Shown here piece after piece: positions 43,711-53,382 of a stretch of DNA of 64,000 nt (positions are counted from its first letter, which is position 1; every line of letters begins with the position of its first letter). This DNA is from Mesorhizobium sp. L-2-11. Lineage in GTDB: Bacteria; Pseudomonadota; Alphaproteobacteria; Rhizobiales; Rhizobiaceae. The notes under the pieces are model-generated. The model saw only the letters and a program-made list of their open reading frames with translations. It did not search any database and was not told where the DNA came from. The stretch covers positions 124,001 through 188,000 of the forward strand of contig NZ_AP023259.1 in the NCBI RefSeq assembly GCF_016756595.1, written 5' to 3'. The translations under genes and the position numbers were made by a program.

Positions 43711-46635
43711 ATGGCTCATCGTTCCGTTCTGACTGATCGCCAACGCGCTACCCTCTTCGACCTGCCGACCGACGAAGTCTCACTTTTGCGGCACTACACT
43801 TTGGCCGACGACGATCTGGTCCATATTCGGGAACGGCGGCGTCCCGAGAACAGACTGGGATTTGCGCTTCAGCTTTGCGCGCTGAGATATCCCGGGCGGA
43901 CGCTTTATCAGGGCGAGGTCATTCCTGACCAGGTTCTTGCGTTCATCGCCGCGCAGATCGGCGTGGCCGGCGACGCGCTGCTCAACTATGCCGTTCGCCG
44001 GCAAACGCGCCAGCAGCATATGGAGGCCTTGCGCGCTATCTACGGCTACAAGAATTTCGCAGGCCGCGGCGCACGGGAACTGAAAGAGTCGCTTGACGCG
44101 CAGGCCGAAGATTCCCGCTCCAATGAAGATCTCGCACGGCGATTTGTCGATGGATGCCGCCAAACTCAAACCATCTTGCCGGCGATTTCGATGATTGAGC
44201 GACTCTGCGCCGACGCCCTTGTGGCAGCCGAACGCCGGATCGAGATGCGGATTACCGATCGCCTCGATCAGCCGATCCGCGATCGGCTCGATATGCTGCT
44301 GACAGAAATGACGGAGGGCAATGTCAGCCGCTTCGTCTGGCTGCGCAGAACCGAACCGGGTGACAACTCTGCCTTGGCGAACCGTCTGCTCGACCGCCTT
44401 GAATTTCTGGCAGGGCTAGGATTGAAGCCACAGGTTCTCGATGATGTTCCGCCACATCGGATCGCCCGTCTGCGACGGCAGGGCGAGAGATATTTCGCCG
44501 ATGGCTTGCGCGATATCGGAACGGAGCGGCGCCTGGCTATTCTTGCCGTTTGCGTAGTGGAGTGGGCCGCGGCGATTGGCGATGCTGTTGTGGAGACGCA
44601 TGACCGGATCGTCGGCAAGACCTGGCGAGAGGCCAAACGGCTTTGCGATGGACGCGTTGCTGATGCCAAAACGGCCGTAACCGACACCTTGCGCGCCTTC
44701 TCCGGTCTCGGCACGGCAATGCTCGAAGCACGAAACGACGGCATTTCGCTTGAAACGGCGATTGCCACATCGCCAGGCTGGCCGGAGCTGGAGAAACTGG
44801 TCGCTACGGCATCTCAATTGACCGACACCCTTGCCGCCGATCCACTGGCTCATGTCATCCAGGGCTTTCATCGCTTCCGCCGCTATGCGCCGCGCATGCT
44901 GCGCTGCCTGGAAATACAGGCGGCAAGCGTGGCCGAACCGCTCATGCGAGCAATCGCCCTGATCCGGGAAAAGCGCGAAACACCGTCGCAACCGACAACT
45001 TTTCTGCGTCCCACATCAAAATGGAACCGCCATCTCAAGGCGCAGGATGACGGCGACCATCGCTTGTGGGAAGTAGCGGTCCTCTTCCATTTACGCGACG
45101 CGTTCCGGTCCGGCGACGTATGGCTCGCCCATTCCCGCCGCTATGCCGATCTCAAACAAGCGCTGGTGCCGATGTCGGCTGCTCTGGCCACAACAAGGCT
45201 GGCGGTCCCGTTCGAACCCGGCTCATGGCTTGCCGATCGCAAGGCCAGAATGGCGGATGGACTGAAGCGGCTGGCCAGAGCCGCCCGGAGCGGCACCATT
45301 CCGCTCGGCAGCATCGAAGACGGTACCTTGCATCTTGAACGGCTGACTGCGGCAACACCGCAGGACGCCGACGAACTGATCCTCGATCTTTACCGGCGCA
45401 TGCCGGAAGTGCGGATCACCGACATTCTTCTGGATGTCGATGCGGCAACCGGATTTACGGAAGCCTTCACCCATCTACGAACCGGTGCTCCCTGCCAGGA
45501 CAAGATCGGCCTTCTGAACGTACTGCTGGCCGAAGGGCTCAATCTGGGCTTAAGAAAGATGGCGGAAGCGTCCAATACCCACGACTACTGGCAATTGTCT
45601 CGCCTTTCGCGCTGGCATGTCGAAAGCGACGCCATCGACCAGGCGCTCGCCATGGTGGTCGCGGCTCAAGGCCGTCTGCCGATGGCCCAATTCTGGGGAA
45701 TGGGAGCGACCGCTTCCAGTGACGGCCAGTTCTTCCCGACCGCGCGACAGGGCGAGGCGATGAATCTCATCAACGCCAAATATGGCAACGAACCAGGTGT
45801 AAAGGCATATACACACCTGTCCGATCAGTTCGCCCCTTTCGCGACCCAGCTCATTCCGGCGACCGTCAGCGAGGCGCCTTATATTCTTGACGGTCTCCTC
45901 ATGAATGAAGCCGGCCAGCGTGTCCGTGAACAATACGCCGATACCGGCGGCTTCACCGACCATGTCTTCGCCACCGCCTCGATCCTGGGTTACCGGTTCA
46001 TTCCGCATATCCGGGATTTGCCGTCGAAGCGTCTTTACGTGTTCAATCCTGCCGGCACACCTAGCGAGTTGCGCGGCCTCGTCGGCGGCAAGATCAGAGA
46101 GGACCTCATCGTCTCGAACTGGTCCGACATTTTGCGTAGTGCTGCGACCATGGTCGCCGGCATCATGGCGCCCAGTCAGCTGCTGCGCAAATTCGCTTCC
46201 TATCCGCGCCAACACGATCTTGCGCTCGCCCTTCGCGAGGTCGGCCGCATTGAGCGCACGCTGTTCATCATTGAATGGATCCTCGATGTCGACATGCAGC
46301 GTCGTGCGCGCATCGGTCTCAATAAAGGCGAGGCACATCACGCGCTCAAGAACGCCCTGCGGATAGGCCGGCAAGGCGAGATTCGTGACCGGACCACGGA
46401 AGGCCAGCACTATCGCATAGCGGGTCTCAATCTGCTTGCCGCCATCATCATCTACTGGAACACGGTTCATCTCGGGCGAGCCGTCCTGCAGCGCAGAAAT
46501 ACGGGGCTCGACGTGCCGCCGGAACTGCTTGCCCATATCTCGCCGCTCGGCTGGGCGCATATCCTGCTCACCGGCGAGTACCGATGGCCCAAGCCCACCA
46601 AGCGAGTTGAGGCCATCCTTCGCGCTGCTCCATGA
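43711..46635 (+). CDS. tnpA: Tn3-family transposase TnpA (974 aa)
   Basis: This full-length Tn3-type transposase begins MAHRSVLTDRQRATLFDLPT with an N-terminal DUF4158 DNA-binding region (about 1-165) and ends with the DDE_Tnp_Tn3 domain (about 570-960). The core motifs include ITDILLDVDAATGFTEAFTH (Asp), QYADTGGFTDHVFATASILG (Asp) and EGQHYRIAGLNLLAAIIIYW near the Glu. It binds the 38-bp type ends and performs replicative transposition. It starts at ATG 43711; the frame is intact. The cargo genes follow on the same strand after about 160 bp. Confidence 0.95.
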   Translation: MAHRSVLTDRQRATLFDLPTDEVSLLRHYTLADDDLVHIRERRRPENRLGFALQLCALRYPGRTLYQGEVIPDQVLAFIAAQIGVAGDALLNYAVRRQTRQQHMEALRAIYGYKNFAGRGARELKESLDAQAEDSRSNEDLARRFVDGCRQTQTILPAISMIERLCADALVAAERRIEMRITDRLDQPIRDRLDMLLTEMTEGNVSRFVWLRRTEPGDNSALANRLLDRLEFLAGLGLKPQVLDDVPPHRIARLRRQGERYFADGLRDIGTERRLAILAVCVVEWAAAIGDAVVETHDRIVGKTWREAKRLCDGRVADAKTAVTDTLRAFSGLGTAMLEARNDGISLETAIATSPGWPELEKLVATASQLTDTLAADPLAHVIQGFHRFRRYAPRMLRCLEIQAASVAEPLMRAIALIREKRETPSQPTTFLRPTSKWNRHLKAQDDGDHRLWEVAVLFHLRDAFRSGDVWLAHSRRYADLKQALVPMSAALATTRLAVPFEPGSWLADRKARMADGLKRLARAARSGTIPLGSIEDGTLHLERLTAATPQDADELILDLYRRMPEVRITDILLDVDAATGFTEAFTHLRTGAPCQDKIGLLNVLLAEGLNLGLRKMAEASNTHDYWQLSRLSRWHVESDAIDQALAMVVAAQGRLPMAQFWGMGATASSDGQFFPTARQGEAMNLINAKYGNEPGVKAYTHLSDQFAPFATQLIPATVSEAPYILDGLLMNEAGQRVREQYADTGGFTDHVFATASILGYRFIPHIRDLPSKRLYVFNPAGTPSELRGLVGGKIREDLIVSNWSDILRSAATMVAGIMAPSQLLRKFASYPRQHDLALALREVGRIERTLFIIEWILDVDMQRRARIGLNKGEAHHALKNALRIGRQGEIRDRTTEGQHYRIAGLNLLAAIIIYWNTVHLGRAVLQRRNTGLDVPPELLAHISPLGWAHILLTGEYRWPKPTKRVEAILRAAP

Positions 46636-46797
46636 CAAAAACGGCCCGGCGCGAAAATCAATGTGGCGGAGTATCTTCGCCCACCGCGCGACCGAGAGTC
46701 GCGCCCTCTATCGTTTTTTGTGCGCAACTGGAGATTGCCCACTATCTTTGGGCCCGGGCGCGATTATGATGGCAGTCGATGCGGTTACGAGGGGCCT

Positions 46798-47763
46798 ATG
46801 CATCGCACCGTCGCAAAGCTCGGCTTGACGCTGTTTCTCGTCGTAGCGACGTGGCCGGCTATTGCCGGCGAGGCGCAATCGCCAGTCACCTTCGTGCGCT
46901 CGATCCTCAATGCCCCCGCCAGCGAGATGAGCTTCGCCCGCACCAAAATCGCGGTCGACAGGTTCGCCGATCCGTCGATTAATGAAGCGGCCACGATTGC
47001 TGAACTCGACGGCATGGTGGCGATTGTCGGCAAGATGCTGTCCACCTTGCCGCCGGCCGAGGCGGCAACCGACATGGAAAAGATGAAGGCTCTGAGGGCG
47101 TTCATCTATGAGCCGGGACACTGGAACGATCAGAAACCGTTCCAGTACGATCTGGCCGATCCTTTCGGCCAGCAGTTCGGCGCGCAGATGCTGACGCGCT
47201 ACCTTGCCACGAAAAAGGGCAATTGCGTTTCTATGCCGATGCTGTTCCTCGCCCTTGGCGAAAAGCTCGGCCTCGATCTCGCCCTCTCGACAGCGCCGCT
47301 CCATGTGTTCGTAAAGTTCACCGACCGAGCGACAGGCAAGACATGGAATCTTGAAACGACAAGCGGGGCCGGCTTCGCCCGCGACGAACACTATCGCAAG
47401 ATTGCGCCAATGACAGACCAGGCGGTTGCCAATGGCGTCTATCTCAAGACACTGAATCGCCACGAAACACTTGCGCTGATCGCGACCGGCGCTCTCGATG
47501 CTCTGCTGGCGGCAGGCCGCTATGACGAAGCCATCGCCGTTGCCGATGTGCTGATCGAAGCCAATCCGGCCGATGCCTACTCGCTGACCAAGAAAGGCAC
47601 GGCCTACTATCGGCTGCTCGAACGCGACTTCATTCGCAAATATCCGGCCGAGAAAGACATTCCGCCGGCAGAAATGCCGCGCGCCATTGAGCTTTCACGT
47701 GCCAATCAGGACGCCTTCGCCAAGGCAGAAGCGCTTGGCTGGCGCGAGCCGAAACTGAACTGA
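46798..47763 (+). CDS. exported SirB1/transglutaminase-like protein, transposon cargo
   Basis: The start at ATG 46798 follows GAGGGG. It gives 321 residues with a Sec signal peptide (LGLTLFLVVATWPAIAGEA, about 8-26). A SirB1-type Transglut_core2 domain covers about 60-220: YLATKKGNCVSMPMLFLALG carries the Cys, ALSTAPLHVFVKFTDR the His, and TWNLETTSGA the third position, so a cysteine-protease-like triad may be present. A TPR-like helical C-terminus follows (AAGRYDEAIAVADVLIEANP). It would act in the periplasm. It lies upstream of the RHS-type gene and may be co-transcribed with it; whether it processes or protects against the toxin is unknown. Confidence 0.75.
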   Translation: MHRTVAKLGLTLFLVVATWPAIAGEAQSPVTFVRSILNAPASEMSFARTKIAVDRFADPSINEAATIAELDGMVAIVGKMLSTLPPAEAATDMEKMKALRAFIYEPGHWNDQKPFQYDLADPFGQQFGAQMLTRYLATKKGNCVSMPMLFLALGEKLGLDLALSTAPLHVFVKFTDRATGKTWNLETTSGAGFARDEHYRKIAPMTDQAVANGVYLKTLNRHETLALIATGALDALLAAGRYDEAIAVADVLIEANPADAYSLTKKGTAYYRLLERDFIRKYPAEKDIPPAEMPRAIELSRANQDAFAKAEALGWREPKLN

Positions 47764-47799
47764 ATACCGAATACCATTTGAAGAGGCAGGGGACTGAAA

Positions 47800-48702
47800 A
47801 TGGGAGTTGGAAGGATCGTTCAACGCTTGCTGGCGGTCATGCTGGCGATCTCGATGACGGTCGCCGGCACGGCCGGCGGTTACGCCGCTTCGGCATTCAG
47901 ACCACACTTGTTGCCACTTTCCAGCGGGGCTCAGGCTACTCCGGTGCGTTTCATATCTCCCGACACGATGGACCCGACAATGCCGGGGGTCGGAACAAAC
48001 AGATACGCCTACGCCGAAAATGATCCTGTCAATAAAAGCGATCCAAATGGTCATATTTGAGGGTGGGTCGCCGGTGCGATAGTAGGCTACTTCGCTTCTA
48101 CCACCGAAGCCAATACCCCCACCACGCCTGACGATATAGCGCAGACAAGTGAGACGGAAGCGTTGGCAAATATGGCGCTTGGCGCTGCGTCTGCTCCTAC
48201 CGGCGGCGTCGCTTTGGGTATCGGCCAAGGCATGGCTAGAGCAAGCACCTTAAGGGGCCTAAGCTACGCTCAACGGACATTTAGCGAAACATTCAGCTCG
48301 TTCGGCAGAGCACAATATTCAAAATTGGCTGGAACGAAAATAAGTACGATTGATGACCTCGCCTCTGCGATAAAAAGTGGACAAGTAAAACCAAGCCAAC
48401 TCTCGGTTGAAACCGGGAGAGTTAATGGAAAAGGGTATATTATGAACACCCGCACGGCGACTGCTTTGGAGCGCGCCAATGTACCGCGGTCACAATGGAA
48501 TATTGTAGATAAGACGAAGGACAAGTACGCAATGGATCGATTGAGAGCTCAGCTTGAAAGAAACAACATACCTCCTGGGCAGACCATTTCTGCGCCAAAG
48601 AGCGAGAGTTCAGGTGCATCTGCCGGAAGTGCGAGTGCGTCTAACGGGAATTCGGGTGGCGGACTTCTAGGCGCAATAGGTCGTGCAACCGGTCTCTGGT
48701 AA
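47800..48702 (+). pseudogene. mini-RHS toxin-like gene with an internal TGA stop
   Basis: From ATG 47800 (GGGGACTGAAA before it) the frame gives a signal peptide ([20 protein letters not shown]) fused directly to the last ~35 residues of an RHS core ([20 protein letters not shown], then [16 protein letters not shown]). A TGA at 48058-48060 then interrupts it. The same frame continues as GWVAGAIVGYFASTTEAN and, from about 48300, a C-terminal domain: LAGTKISTIDDLASAIKSGQ, NTRTATALERANVPRSQWNI and KYAMDRLRAQLERNNIPPG, the pattern of tip domains on polymorphic toxins. The ~1,000-residue RHS shell is absent. A TTG at 48163 or ATG 48172 could start the tip alone. The toxin activity is not identified. 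Confidence 0.65.
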
Positions 48703-48717
48703 GAGTAGGCAAGTCTC

Positions 48718-49065
48718 ATGAAAGAATTCCTGCAATTGCCTTATGACTCAAGTGGGTATGGGGACTTTGGCGTCTCCTATGTCGGTACCGATGCGAGGGT
48801 GCATTTTAGGTATCGGGCCGGCGGAAAGGATCGCATTCCCGAATTGTATTTTGAGTTTTGCATACATATGTCGGTAAATGGCATTCTAAATAGCCAGAAG
48901 CAGCTTCCGTACGATGTTGTTCTGGCAGAAAATTATAAAAATGAGGAATATGAAGGATTCTCTAGATTTTTATTTATGCTAAGCGGGAGCGATTTTCAGT
49001 TCGAAATTATCGCCAAGAATTGTACTTTTGCAGAATCCACGGAGAAAAGCACGCTTGTCGAATGA
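48718..49065 (+). CDS. candidate immunity protein (115 aa)
   Basis: ATG 48718 lies 15 bp after the RHS-type gene. The 115-residue protein is acidic and rich in aromatic residues (MKEFLQLPYDSSGYGDFGVS, then HFRYRAGGKDRIPELYFEFC and FSRFLFMLSGSDFQFEII), with no signal peptide. It is markedly AT-richer than the transposase genes. Position directly after a toxin tip, small size and low GC are typical of RHS/CdiI-type immunity genes. No family was recognised, so the role is inferred from context. Confidence 0.55.
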   Translation: MKEFLQLPYDSSGYGDFGVSYVGTDARVHFRYRAGGKDRIPELYFEFCIHMSVNGILNSQKQLPYDVVLAENYKNEEYEGFSRFLFMLSGSDFQFEIIAKNCTFAESTEKSTLVE

Positions 49066-49222
49066 AGACACGGCAATCTCGAATCGTCGCCGTCTTCATG
49101 ACAAGAACATTGCCACAGTGTTGATGAGAACGTAGGTCTGCCTCCTCCAGAATGGACCCTATTATGGCAAGCTCGTCCTTGCCGCTTAGGGTGTCATTTC
49201 GCACTCAGCCGGAACCGACCCC

Positions 49223-50044
49223 AAGCTGGTCGTTGCGGCGGAAGGGTGCGGCCTTGGCGTGGCGGTTCCAGTCCGGCTTGAACGCGATCTGGGTGATCTT
49301 GCGGTTCTCGGCCCAGCAGGCGGCGATGCGCTCGGCGCCGCGCGGGCTGCCGCCGTGGAGCAGGACCATGTCGGGATGCTTCTCGCGGGCCTTGTCGAGC
49401 GCGTCCCAGATCCGGTCGTGATCGTTGCAGTCGAGGCCGCCGGCGAAGGCGATCTTGGTGCCGGCCGGGACCAGCACCTCGGTTTCGGCGTGGCGGCGGG
49501 CGGCAAGGAAGTCTCTGGAGTCGATCACCGCCGCGGTCATCGCCTGGTGGGAAACCTTGGAGCCGGTGCGCGGGCGCCATGCCGATCCGGTTTGTGCCTC
49601 GTAGAGGTCGGCGGCCTCATCGCGCATGATTTCGAGCACGTTGCGGCGCTCGATGTAGGTGATGCCCTCGGCAGTGAGCCGTTCCAGCTCGACCGACTTC
49701 ACCTCGGAACCGTCCTGCTCCTGCTGGCTCGAACGCTGCGCCTCCTCGTTGCGGTCGAGGCTGCGGGCGACGCGCTCGGCGGCACGGTGAAAGACGTTTG
49801 CGAAGGACCAGAGCAGGTCGTCGAGATCGGGTTCGAGCCTGGTATCGCCAAGCATGCCGGCGAAGGTCTCGACGATCCCGGCAAGCCCGGCCCGGATCAC
49901 CTCGTCGTCGGGAAGTGGCCGAGCATCAGGTTCGTCCTGATGCGGACGATGGCCGTACATCTGCAGCTCGAGGATGACGCGGTCGGTCGGCGAGGAGGCG
50001 TGGTAGGGCTCGTGGGCGTCGTCGAAAGGAAGTTCGTAGGTCAT
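49223..50044 (-). pseudogene. DUF2493 gene, 5' part (SLOG protein), split by Tn3
   Basis: From ATG 50044 (MTYELPFDDAHEPYHASSPT) this encodes about 274 residues: a helical N-terminal region and a DUF2493 Rossmann core with KIAFAGGLDCNDHDRIWDAL and MVLLHGGSPRGAERIAACWA. The frame breaks at RRNDQL where the Tn3 transposon sits; the remaining ~40 residues lie at 42820-42944. DUF2493 genes belong to the conserved gene set of rhizobial integrative elements and large plasmids. The truncated protein lacks the last strand of the fold. Confidence 0.92.
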
Positions 50045-50289
50045 GGCGTGTCTCCGTCGGTTGTTGCCGCGCCCATCGCGGCCTGACAGCGAAACCCGGC
50101 CGCGCGCCGGGCGCGGCTGCACCGAAGGCCGTAGCAAAGCGGAGGACGGCGCAGCCGTTGCGGCCGTGACCGGTGGGTGGCAGGGGTCGCCTCTCGGGCA
50201 GGCCGCGGGCGCGGCCTCTCCGGCGGACCGTCGCCATGCCTGCAAGTCTTCCGGTGACGCCCTCGCCCGCCTGCCGCTCCGGCCGGTCA

Positions 50290-51353
50290 TCAGGGCGGCA
50301 GGAACAGACGGGCATCCTCCGGGACGAGCTGATCGCTGAGCCATGCCGCGAGATAGGCGGGGCCGAGATGGCGCAGATCGTCGTTAAAGTCGCCGAGCTG
50401 CGGCCGCAACACCAGGGCGAGAATCCCGGCCTCGCCTGCGCGTTGGCTGAGACGCTCGATACCGTGCCGGCCGGCGGCATCGGCATCGGCTGCGATATAG
50501 AGGCGACGGCAGCCGGGCGGCAAGATCAGGCCGGCGAGGTGATTGGCCGAGGTCGCGGCGGCCACAGGCAGTGGCGGCATCACCATGCGCAGCGAGGCCA
50601 TCGTCTCGAACCCCTCGCCGGCGGCCATGACCGGGACCGGGGCGCCGGGATCGAGGCCGAGCCAGATGCCGTTGCCAAGCAGGTCGCCCAGCGAGCGGCG
50701 TGGATCAGCGAGTTGCGCCTTGCCCTGACCCGAAGGATCAAGCCTGGTGCGCTGCAGGCCGGTGATCTCCCCGTTGAGGTTGGTGACAGCGGCGATCAGC
50801 GCAGGCAGGGTCTGCGTCTCGCCGGTCACGAGATCCCGGTAGTAGCAGCCGGGATGGAAGCGCAGGACACGCTCATGCGCGGAGAGCAGAATGCCGCGGC
50901 CGGCAAGATATCTTCCGCCAGCGTACCGGCGATCGGTTGCGACATGGCGAACAGGCGACGCGCGGCATGGGGAGAGCCGCGTGCCGCGGCAGGCTGACGC
51001 TGCGTGCCAAGGGGCTGGGCCAGGGGCTGGGGCGGCGGCAGCGGCAGGGCGAGGAAGCGACGTGCTTCATCCGCGACATCGCGGAACTCGGTCAGGCCGC
51101 AGCTTTCTCGGATGACATCGAGCAGATCGCCGAATTCGGCGGTGGCGGCATCGGTCCAATGTCCGGCCGCACCGGGACCGGATTCCGGCCCGCTGAGCCG
51201 GACGAACATTGACCGGCCAGGCGTGTTATGGACATCGCCGACCATCCAATAGCGACCCTGGCGTCGCCCGTTGGACAGGTAATGGCGACAGACCGCCTCG
51301 GCATTGCGGGCAAGGCGACGTGTCAGATCGGAGGCCGAACCCCGCCAGGTCAC
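50290..51353 (-). pseudogene. Toprim/DUF7146 primase-like gene, frameshifted
   Basis: The first part, from GTG 51353, reads DLTRRLARNAEAVCRHYLSN, then GDLLDVIRESCGLTEFRDVA. The second part, to the stop at 50290, reads TGLQRTRLDPSGQGKAQLAD and then GCRRLYIAADADAAGRHGIE, the Toprim acidic segment. Near 50905-50915 a one-base change separates them: in the next frame the join reads YLAGRGILLSAHERVLRFHP, exactly the expected linker. Intact family members are about 350 residues and probably act in element replication or priming. A sequencing error cannot be excluded. Confidence 0.78.
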
Positions 51354-51630
51354 GGCCGAAGATTCCCCTGTTGCGGCAGCTCATCGCTGCAGCGCCGCGG
51401 TGAGAAAATAGCGGGGCACTCATGGTTGGATGAGATCCGCAGGTTTGTCATAAAGGTTTCCTCCTGTGCATGGTGATTTCGCCTCGCCCGGCCCCGTTTC
51501 GGCTGCGGGACGTGTTGGCCGGCCTTCCTGCGAAGCAAAAATGCCGCCCCCCTGCCCTGGAGGACGGCGTCTCTCTGTTACGGAAGAACGGAAGGAACGG
51601 CGCACGGATGCGCGCGCACCGCGATGAGGA

Positions 51631-52827
51631 TCAGACCGCGAGATCGAGGATCTGTTTTGCCCGGCCTTCCATATCGAGCCGTACATCCTGGTGGGGTTTG
51701 TCGCGGGCCACCCGGGTGATGCCCTGCACGAAATCGAAGATTGAGGCCGGCGGATGACCTTCCTCGTTCAGAACCGTGTCGATGATCTTCGTGGTGTCGG
51801 TCTTGGAGAAGCCACGCTTGCGCAGGAAGGCCTGGCGGTCGTCGTCATCGCGGGCAACAATGCGTTCCCGCGCCGCCTTGATGCCATTGACGAAAGGCAT
51901 GGGGGAGGATTCGGCAAACTGGATCAGCGCCGGTTCCGCTTCGAGCGCGAAGCGGGAAGGAGCATATTTGGAATGCCGGATGGTGATTTCCTGGAAATCT
52001 TCAACACCCCACAAGCAACGATTTTGGCACACGGCGCGGAGGTAAAAGCTGGCTATGCCAAGCGTCCTGGCGCCGACTTCCGAGTTCCAGCAGTAAAACC
52101 CCCTGAAAAATACATCCGGAGACCCGTCGGGAAGTTTGCCCGCCTCAATCGGATTGAGATCATCGACAAGAAAGACGAAGACATCGCGGTCGGAGGCGTA
52201 CAATGTCGTGGTATCTTTCGAAACATCGACATGGGGGTTATAGATGCCAGTATCCCACTGAAGGCTTCCTGGCACTTTCCAGCGTGTGTCACCAGTGCCG
52301 TTACCAGCAATCTTCTGCACAGCCTCGATCAAGTCGGCGTCGAATATTCGACCGTAATCTGGCCCCGTCACGGCCCTGAGTTCAAGGCGGCCATTTTCGA
52401 TTTCGAGCGTTTTGACCTGTTCTGCCCTGCTCGAGGTCAGGCCATACTGCAGATTGATGCCGGCGAGCGGCGCCGGAAGCTGACGCAGATAAGCGGCCGG
52501 CGCACCGATCAGGCTGGCAAGCTGGCCGAAACTCCAATGCGTGGGCGCGACAGGTGCATCCGCGTCTGGCAGTATCAGGGTGAGACGTTCAGGATCGTCA
52601 CGAGCGGCCTCGACGCGGACAGCCTTGCTCTCGACGATACGCGTGCGACTGCGCGACGACCGGGCAGCAAGCGAACCGCGCAGATCGTCGAGCGACAGGA
52701 ACCGCTCATCCGCTGAACGGTTGAACCACTCGGACGAGACGCGGCCGATGCGCTGCCCGCGGCTGACGTCCACCTTGTAGCCTGCCCGCGTGCCCTGCGA
52801 GGGAGATTGGATTTCCATCTGTGTCAT
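51631..52827 (-). CDS. DUF932 domain protein (398 aa)
   Basis: ATG 52827 follows GGAGAAACCCC. The 398-residue protein has a DUF932 domain over nearly its whole length: WSFGQLASLIGAPAAYLRQL, RAVTGPDYGRIFDADLIEAV, VFVFLVDDLNPIEAG and FRGFYCWNSEVGARTLGIAS. DUF932 proteins, also called phage/plasmid-like TIGR03299-type proteins, are common on plasmids, phages and integrative elements; their function is unknown. It belongs to the - strand backbone series. From 51354 to 51630 I see no gene. Confidence 0.88.
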   Translation of the reverse strand: MTQMEIQSPSQGTRAGYKVDVSRGQRIGRVSSEWFNRSADERFLSLDDLRGSLAARSSRSRTRIVESKAVRVEAARDDPERLTLILPDADAPVAPTHWSFGQLASLIGAPAAYLRQLPAPLAGINLQYGLTSSRAEQVKTLEIENGRLELRAVTGPDYGRIFDADLIEAVQKIAGNGTGDTRWKVPGSLQWDTGIYNPHVDVSKDTTTLYASDRDVFVFLVDDLNPIEAGKLPDGSPDVFFRGFYCWNSEVGARTLGIASFYLRAVCQNRCLWGVEDFQEITIRHSKYAPSRFALEAEPALIQFAESSPMPFVNGIKAARERIVARDDDDRQAFLRKRGFSKTDTTKIIDTVLNEEGHPPASIFDFVQGITRVARDKPHQDVRLDMEGRAKQILDLAV

Positions 52828-52993
52828 GGGGTTTCTCCGCGGCGGACGCCGGGAGCCTCTCTCCCGGACCTTCGCCCGCCCACCACAGCCCGGCCCTCCT
52901 CTTTCCTCTGCAGGCACACCCGCCAGCCAAAGCACGGCCATCAACGCCGGAACGGCAAGAGGCATGGCAGGTCCAGGCTAGCGGAAATAGAAA

Positions 52994-53017
52994 AGGCCCG
53001 GCTTGATCGCCGGGCCT
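52994..53017 (-). terminator. terminator on the - strand
   Basis: AGGCCCGGC and GCCGGGCCT (9-bp stem, 6-base loop), followed on the - strand by TTTT. It ends transcription coming from the right (SyrB-like side) before DUF932, which therefore has its own promoter. IS3 copy 2 is inserted 26 bp upstream of it. A close relative lies at 58073-58096. Confidence 0.75.
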
Positions 53018-53382
53018 GCTGTGGACTGCTGATTTCGACGGCTTGAACCGCCCCGGGTTTTCCGGAGGCCGTTTCGTTTGAGTCACGCGGCCATGGCTGG
53101 TTCTTCCAGCATGGCATAGTAGCGTTCCTCGGCTTCGGCCGGCGGGATGTTGCCGATGGGCTCCAGCAGCCGGCGATTGTTGAACCAGTCGACCCATTCC
53201 AACGTCGCGAACTCGACGGCCTCGAACGAGCGCCATGGTCCGCGTCGATGGATCACCTCGGCCTTGTAGAGGCCGTTGATCGTTTCGGCGAGAGCATTGT
53301 CGTAGCTATCGCCGACACTGCCCACCGAAGGCTCGACGCCGGCCTCCGCCAAGCGCTCAGTGTATCGAATGCTGACGTACTG

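Larger units (their letters stand above)
42945..49222. mobile_element. Tn3-family transposon with RHS-type cargo (6278 bp)
   Basis: Terminal inverted repeats of about 48 bp begin GGGGTCGGTTCCGGCTGAGT (42945 inward, and the complement ending at 49222) and differ at one base in the first 48. The target AAGCT is duplicated (42940-42944 and 49223-49227). It carries tnpR and tnpA divergently around a res region, then cargo: a SirB1-like exported protein, a mini-RHS toxin-like gene and a candidate immunity gene. It interrupts a DUF2493 gene. Confidence 0.95.
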
